A stretch of 64,000 nucleotides of DNA, taken from positions 142,001 to 206,000 of the forward strand of contig JAIGNY010000659.1 of the NCBI GenBank assembly GCA_020152595.1, in the 5' to 3' direction. A program made the position numbers and the translations under genes. The notes under the pieces were generated by a model. It was not told where the DNA came from. It worked only from the letters and a program-made list of their open reading frames with translations, and ran no database searches. The DNA comes from Chiridota heheva. Its lineage: Eukaryota > Echinodermata > Holothuroidea > Apodida > Chiridotidae. Position 1 is the stretch's first letter. Each line of letters starts with the position of its first letter. Shown piece after piece: positions 61,509 through 64,000 of the stretch.

Positions 61509-62145
61509 TTGATGAACAATGACCCTCCCTCTCCTCCCCGTGACCCACCTGCTACCTCCATTGACCCTTCAGCCCCAGTCCCCAAAATTATAATCATACA
61601 GGCCACCAATAAACCAGAAAGTTTCAAAAGAGTTTCCTCTTTTCTCATACACAAGGCACTCAACGGCCGTGTCAGTCCCCTCCCCAAGGTCTCTATCCAC
61701 AGATCCAGCGATCTCCTCGTGCACTGCATCAGGGACACTCAAGCCACCACCCTCCTCACCACCAAAACCCTAGCTAATACTGGTATTGACATTACAATCA
61801 CCCTCCACCGTTCCCTCGACTCCAGCAAAGGCATTAGAACTAGAGACCTTGCCTATTTGACCAATAAAGACCTCATTGAGGAACCTGCCAATCAACATGT
61901 TACTGAAGCCTGTTGTGTCGTCCTCAAGAGAAACGGTGCCAAAACACCCACCAATACTATCTTCCTGACATTTGCCAAACCAACTCTTCTCTCCCACATC
62001 ACTGCCGGTTACCCGAGAATCCCAGTTGCCCCTTACATCCCCAACCTTATCCGTTGTCATAAGTGCCAGAGGTATGGCCATGGAAAAAAACTCCTGCCGC
62101 AGCCAAGCGGGCTGTGGCAACTAAAGTTCGGACCATGACAGCACC
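61509..62145 (+). mobile_element. LINE 5' half: ORF1 (gag-like, CCHC zinc knuckle)
   Basis: The frame reads SFKRVSSFLIHKALNGRV, SSDLLVHCIRDTQATTLL and HRSLDSSKGIRTRDLAYL, then ITAGYPRIPVAPYIPNLIRC and HKCQRYGHG. This is the usual ORF1 layout of Jockey-type LINEs: an RRM-like N-terminal part, then PYIPN-x-x-RC-x2-C zinc knuckles. After GHG the frame shifts; the neighbouring frame supplies NSCRSQAGC, completing Cys-x2-Cys-x4-His-x4-Cys. Upstream residues are open but lack a clear start. A decayed copy. Confidence 0.82.
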
Positions 62146-63250
62146 TCCTGCACTTACACCCCACTCTGCACCAATTAGACAGTGCTCACCCAGCCAACCT
62201 CTTTCTCGACAGACTGCCCCACTTGGCTTCAGAAAAGGCAGATAACCAAACTAAAACCCTTAATCCCATCATCACCTACACGGAGGCCAGGAAGCAATTC
62301 CTCACTTCCCTTAACACCAAACCTTCCTACTCGAGCGTAGTCTCCTCTAATACCAATACCGCACCCCTAACACAACTAAAACTGACTCACATGCCCATCA
62401 CCATTGTCGACAACCCAACCACACCCATTACCCAAACCACCTCCACCACCACTTCTCCCCAACCTTCTTTCTCTAAGACCCCGCCATCCCTACCCCAACA
62501 CCTCTAATGCCATCAAACTCAAGCCAACAAAGAACCAATCAACAAACAGCCCACCATCCAAACCCACACGTATGACACTGAAGAGAGCATAGATTGTTCA
62601 AATACTGAACATACTTCTCATCCACTTTTAAAAAAACAACTGCTCCCAACAGGGTCAGATCCAAAGAAAAAAACAAGCCAACTCAAACCCAACAGATCTT
62701 CCTCCAGATAACCCCTGCCTCCTTATGGCATGCACCACAAACAATTTCAATAACACCCACAACATTATACAATGGAACATCAGAAGCCTTAAGGCCAATT
62801 CTGAAGAAATTGATCTACTGACCACCACCATCAACCTGGTCATCTTCTGCCTACAAGAAACCTTGAAAACCTATCACCATTATTCCCTCAACAACTTCGC
62901 TTGTTACCATAAACATCAAATGGATGCCCACAGGGCCTGTGGAGGCGTCTCCATTCTCATGAGACAATATATCCTACAAAGGCCCTGTTTTGTGCAAACA
63001 GACCTTTAGGCCATCTGTTTGTCCATCTCCCTCCACAAAACCTTTACTCTTTGCAATATCTATCTCTCTCTCCCAATGCCAACATTCAGCCAACCAGCCT
63101 CAACAACCTCATCTTTCAGCTCCCTCTTCCTCCTTCACGATGACTTCAATGCCCATAACCCCCTATGGGCTCCAATACCACCACCCCCAGTGGCAAGCTC
63201 GTTGAAAAACACTGACAGCACAGCCTCTCCTTGCTCAACACTAACTCCCA
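62146..63250 (+). mobile_element. LINE 5' half: ORF1 C-terminal linker and ORF2 endonuclease, 3'-truncated
   Basis: 62,146-62,720 is a Pro/Thr/Ser-rich low-complexity linker split over frames. From 62,725 ORF2 starts MACTTNNFNN and shows AP-endonuclease motifs IIQWNIRSL, CLQET, GGVSILMRQ and, after a stop at 63,007-63,009, LCNIYLSLP and DDFNAHNPLW. The copy ends soon after, before any reverse transcriptase. It may be the 5' counterpart of the 3' fragments at 1, 3.8 and 10.97 kb, but no overlap proves this. Confidence 0.82.
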
Positions 63251-63534
63251 CGTGCCCTCCCAGTTTTTACTGTGTTCCTGATACTTATTGAGTGAAACAC
63301 TGCACTTTGATGCCATCAAAAACAATTAAAATACCATTAAATATTTTCTTCTTGATTAAACCTCCATTTCTGAAACCTCTAGTCAGCAACTTTTGACCAG
63401 ATTTTTATTAATGCATTTACAAAATGCTTTAGTAAAAATATGTTATATAAACATTTCAATAAAATTAGATAAAAAATATGACTACCTTGGAGGCAAATGG
63501 AAAAACGTGCATGCAACCATGGGCGTGATTTGCC

Positions 63535-63810
63535 TACTGAAAGTGGGGGCCAAATTCAAAAGTGGGGGAAGGGGACAAAGTCAAAGCGGGGAAAAGTCAA
63601 AGCGGGGGAAGCGGGGGGACGGGGAAAAGTCAAATGCGGGGGGAAAAGTCAAAAGCGGGGGGAAAAGTCAAAAGTGGGGGAAGTCAAAAGTGGGGGGAAA
63701 AGTCAAGTGGGGGAAAAGTCAAAAGTGGGGGGAAAAGTCAAAAGTGGGGAAAAGTCAAAAGTGGGGAAAAGTCAAAGTGGGGGGAAAAGTCAAAAGTAGG
63801 GGGCACAAAT
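63535..63810 (+). repeat. G-rich 18-bp tandem repeat (GGGGAAAAGTCAAAAGTG)
   Basis: About 14 units of 15-19 bp, purine-rich, with GGGGAAAAGTCAAAGCGG variants. The Lys/Gly/Ser-rich frames over it are spurious. Confidence 0.9.
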
Positions 63811-64000
63811 TCACAGCAGCGCTTCAATGACTTCATCGCAACATTTCTTTCATTTGCAGCAAATTATCGGGCATTTACATTGTCATGACTGTAATGGGGG
63901 TAGAAAATTCATCGTTTGTACATCTCATCAGAAAAGAAAAGAATAAGAAATACTGTGGCTGATAAACGAAGAAGGGAGTCTCTGGCAAATGTGAGTTAAT
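63811..64000. other. Right edge, nothing recognised
   Basis: Low-copy sequence up to the window end. No feature supported. Confidence 0.5.

Noticed and set aside
63393-63888. Lys/Gly/Ser-rich open frames
   Set aside because: Translations of the 18-bp G-rich repeat, open in all three plus frames.

Overview
The window is a repeat-rich, AT-rich piece of animal nuclear DNA. Introns with GT/AG borders, tRNA-derived SINEs, a LINE family, TTAA-flanked MITEs and many minisatellites all point to a metazoan. The repeat style resembles marine invertebrates, and an echinoderm such as a sea cucumber or sea star is my best guess, but the sequence alone does not settle it. Nothing here is prokaryotic and no retrovirus-like or Polinton-like element was recognised.

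Region 1 (1-28,269) is dominated by one host gene on the plus strand: the orthologue of TFIP11 (tuftelin-interacting protein 11, the metazoan counterpart of yeast Ntr1), a G-patch activator of the spliceosome-disassembly helicase DHX15. Twelve coding exons are visible between 2,915 and 28,269; only the N-terminal exon(s), about 50 residues, lie upstream of the window. Splice phases agree throughout once two single-base A-run deficits (3,194-3,196 and 9,090-9,092) are allowed for. The introns carry three 3' pieces of a LINE family, SINEs, MITEs, a 34-bp minisatellite touching a splice acceptor, a 58-bp minisatellite, a 23-bp array of about 50 units and two copies of a composite element containing a 19-bp minisatellite.

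Region 2 (28,270-53,466) has no recognised protein-coding exon. It holds SINE copies (30.8, 43.3 and 48.7 kb), tandem repeats (55, 22 and 183 bp), a (TA)n tract of about 460 bp, a 410-bp direct-repeat pair and scattered repeat fragments. A possible non-coding first exon with a good splice donor ends at 44,475.

Region 3 (53,467-57,060) holds a single-exon SLC35G1-like drug/metabolite transporter gene (53,480-54,505). Its stop codon lies inside the terminal inverted repeat of a 407-bp MITE with a perfect 5-bp target duplication. A tandem duplication and two SINEs follow.

Region 4 (57,100-64,000) is repeats: a G-rich repeat, (TA)n, a TTAA-flanked MITE, the longest copy of the minisatellite-bearing composite element, a 20-bp array, the 5' half of a LINE (CCHC ORF1 plus endonuclease) and an 18-bp G-rich array.

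The two genes have no evident functional link; one acts in spliceosome recycling and the other is a membrane transporter. The strongest observations are evolutionary: a transposon that replaced a gene's C-terminal tail and stop codon, a minisatellite whose 58-bp monomer is the 58-bp tail of a local SINE, and a dispersed composite element that carries its own expanding minisatellite. I found no convincing new multi-gene system.
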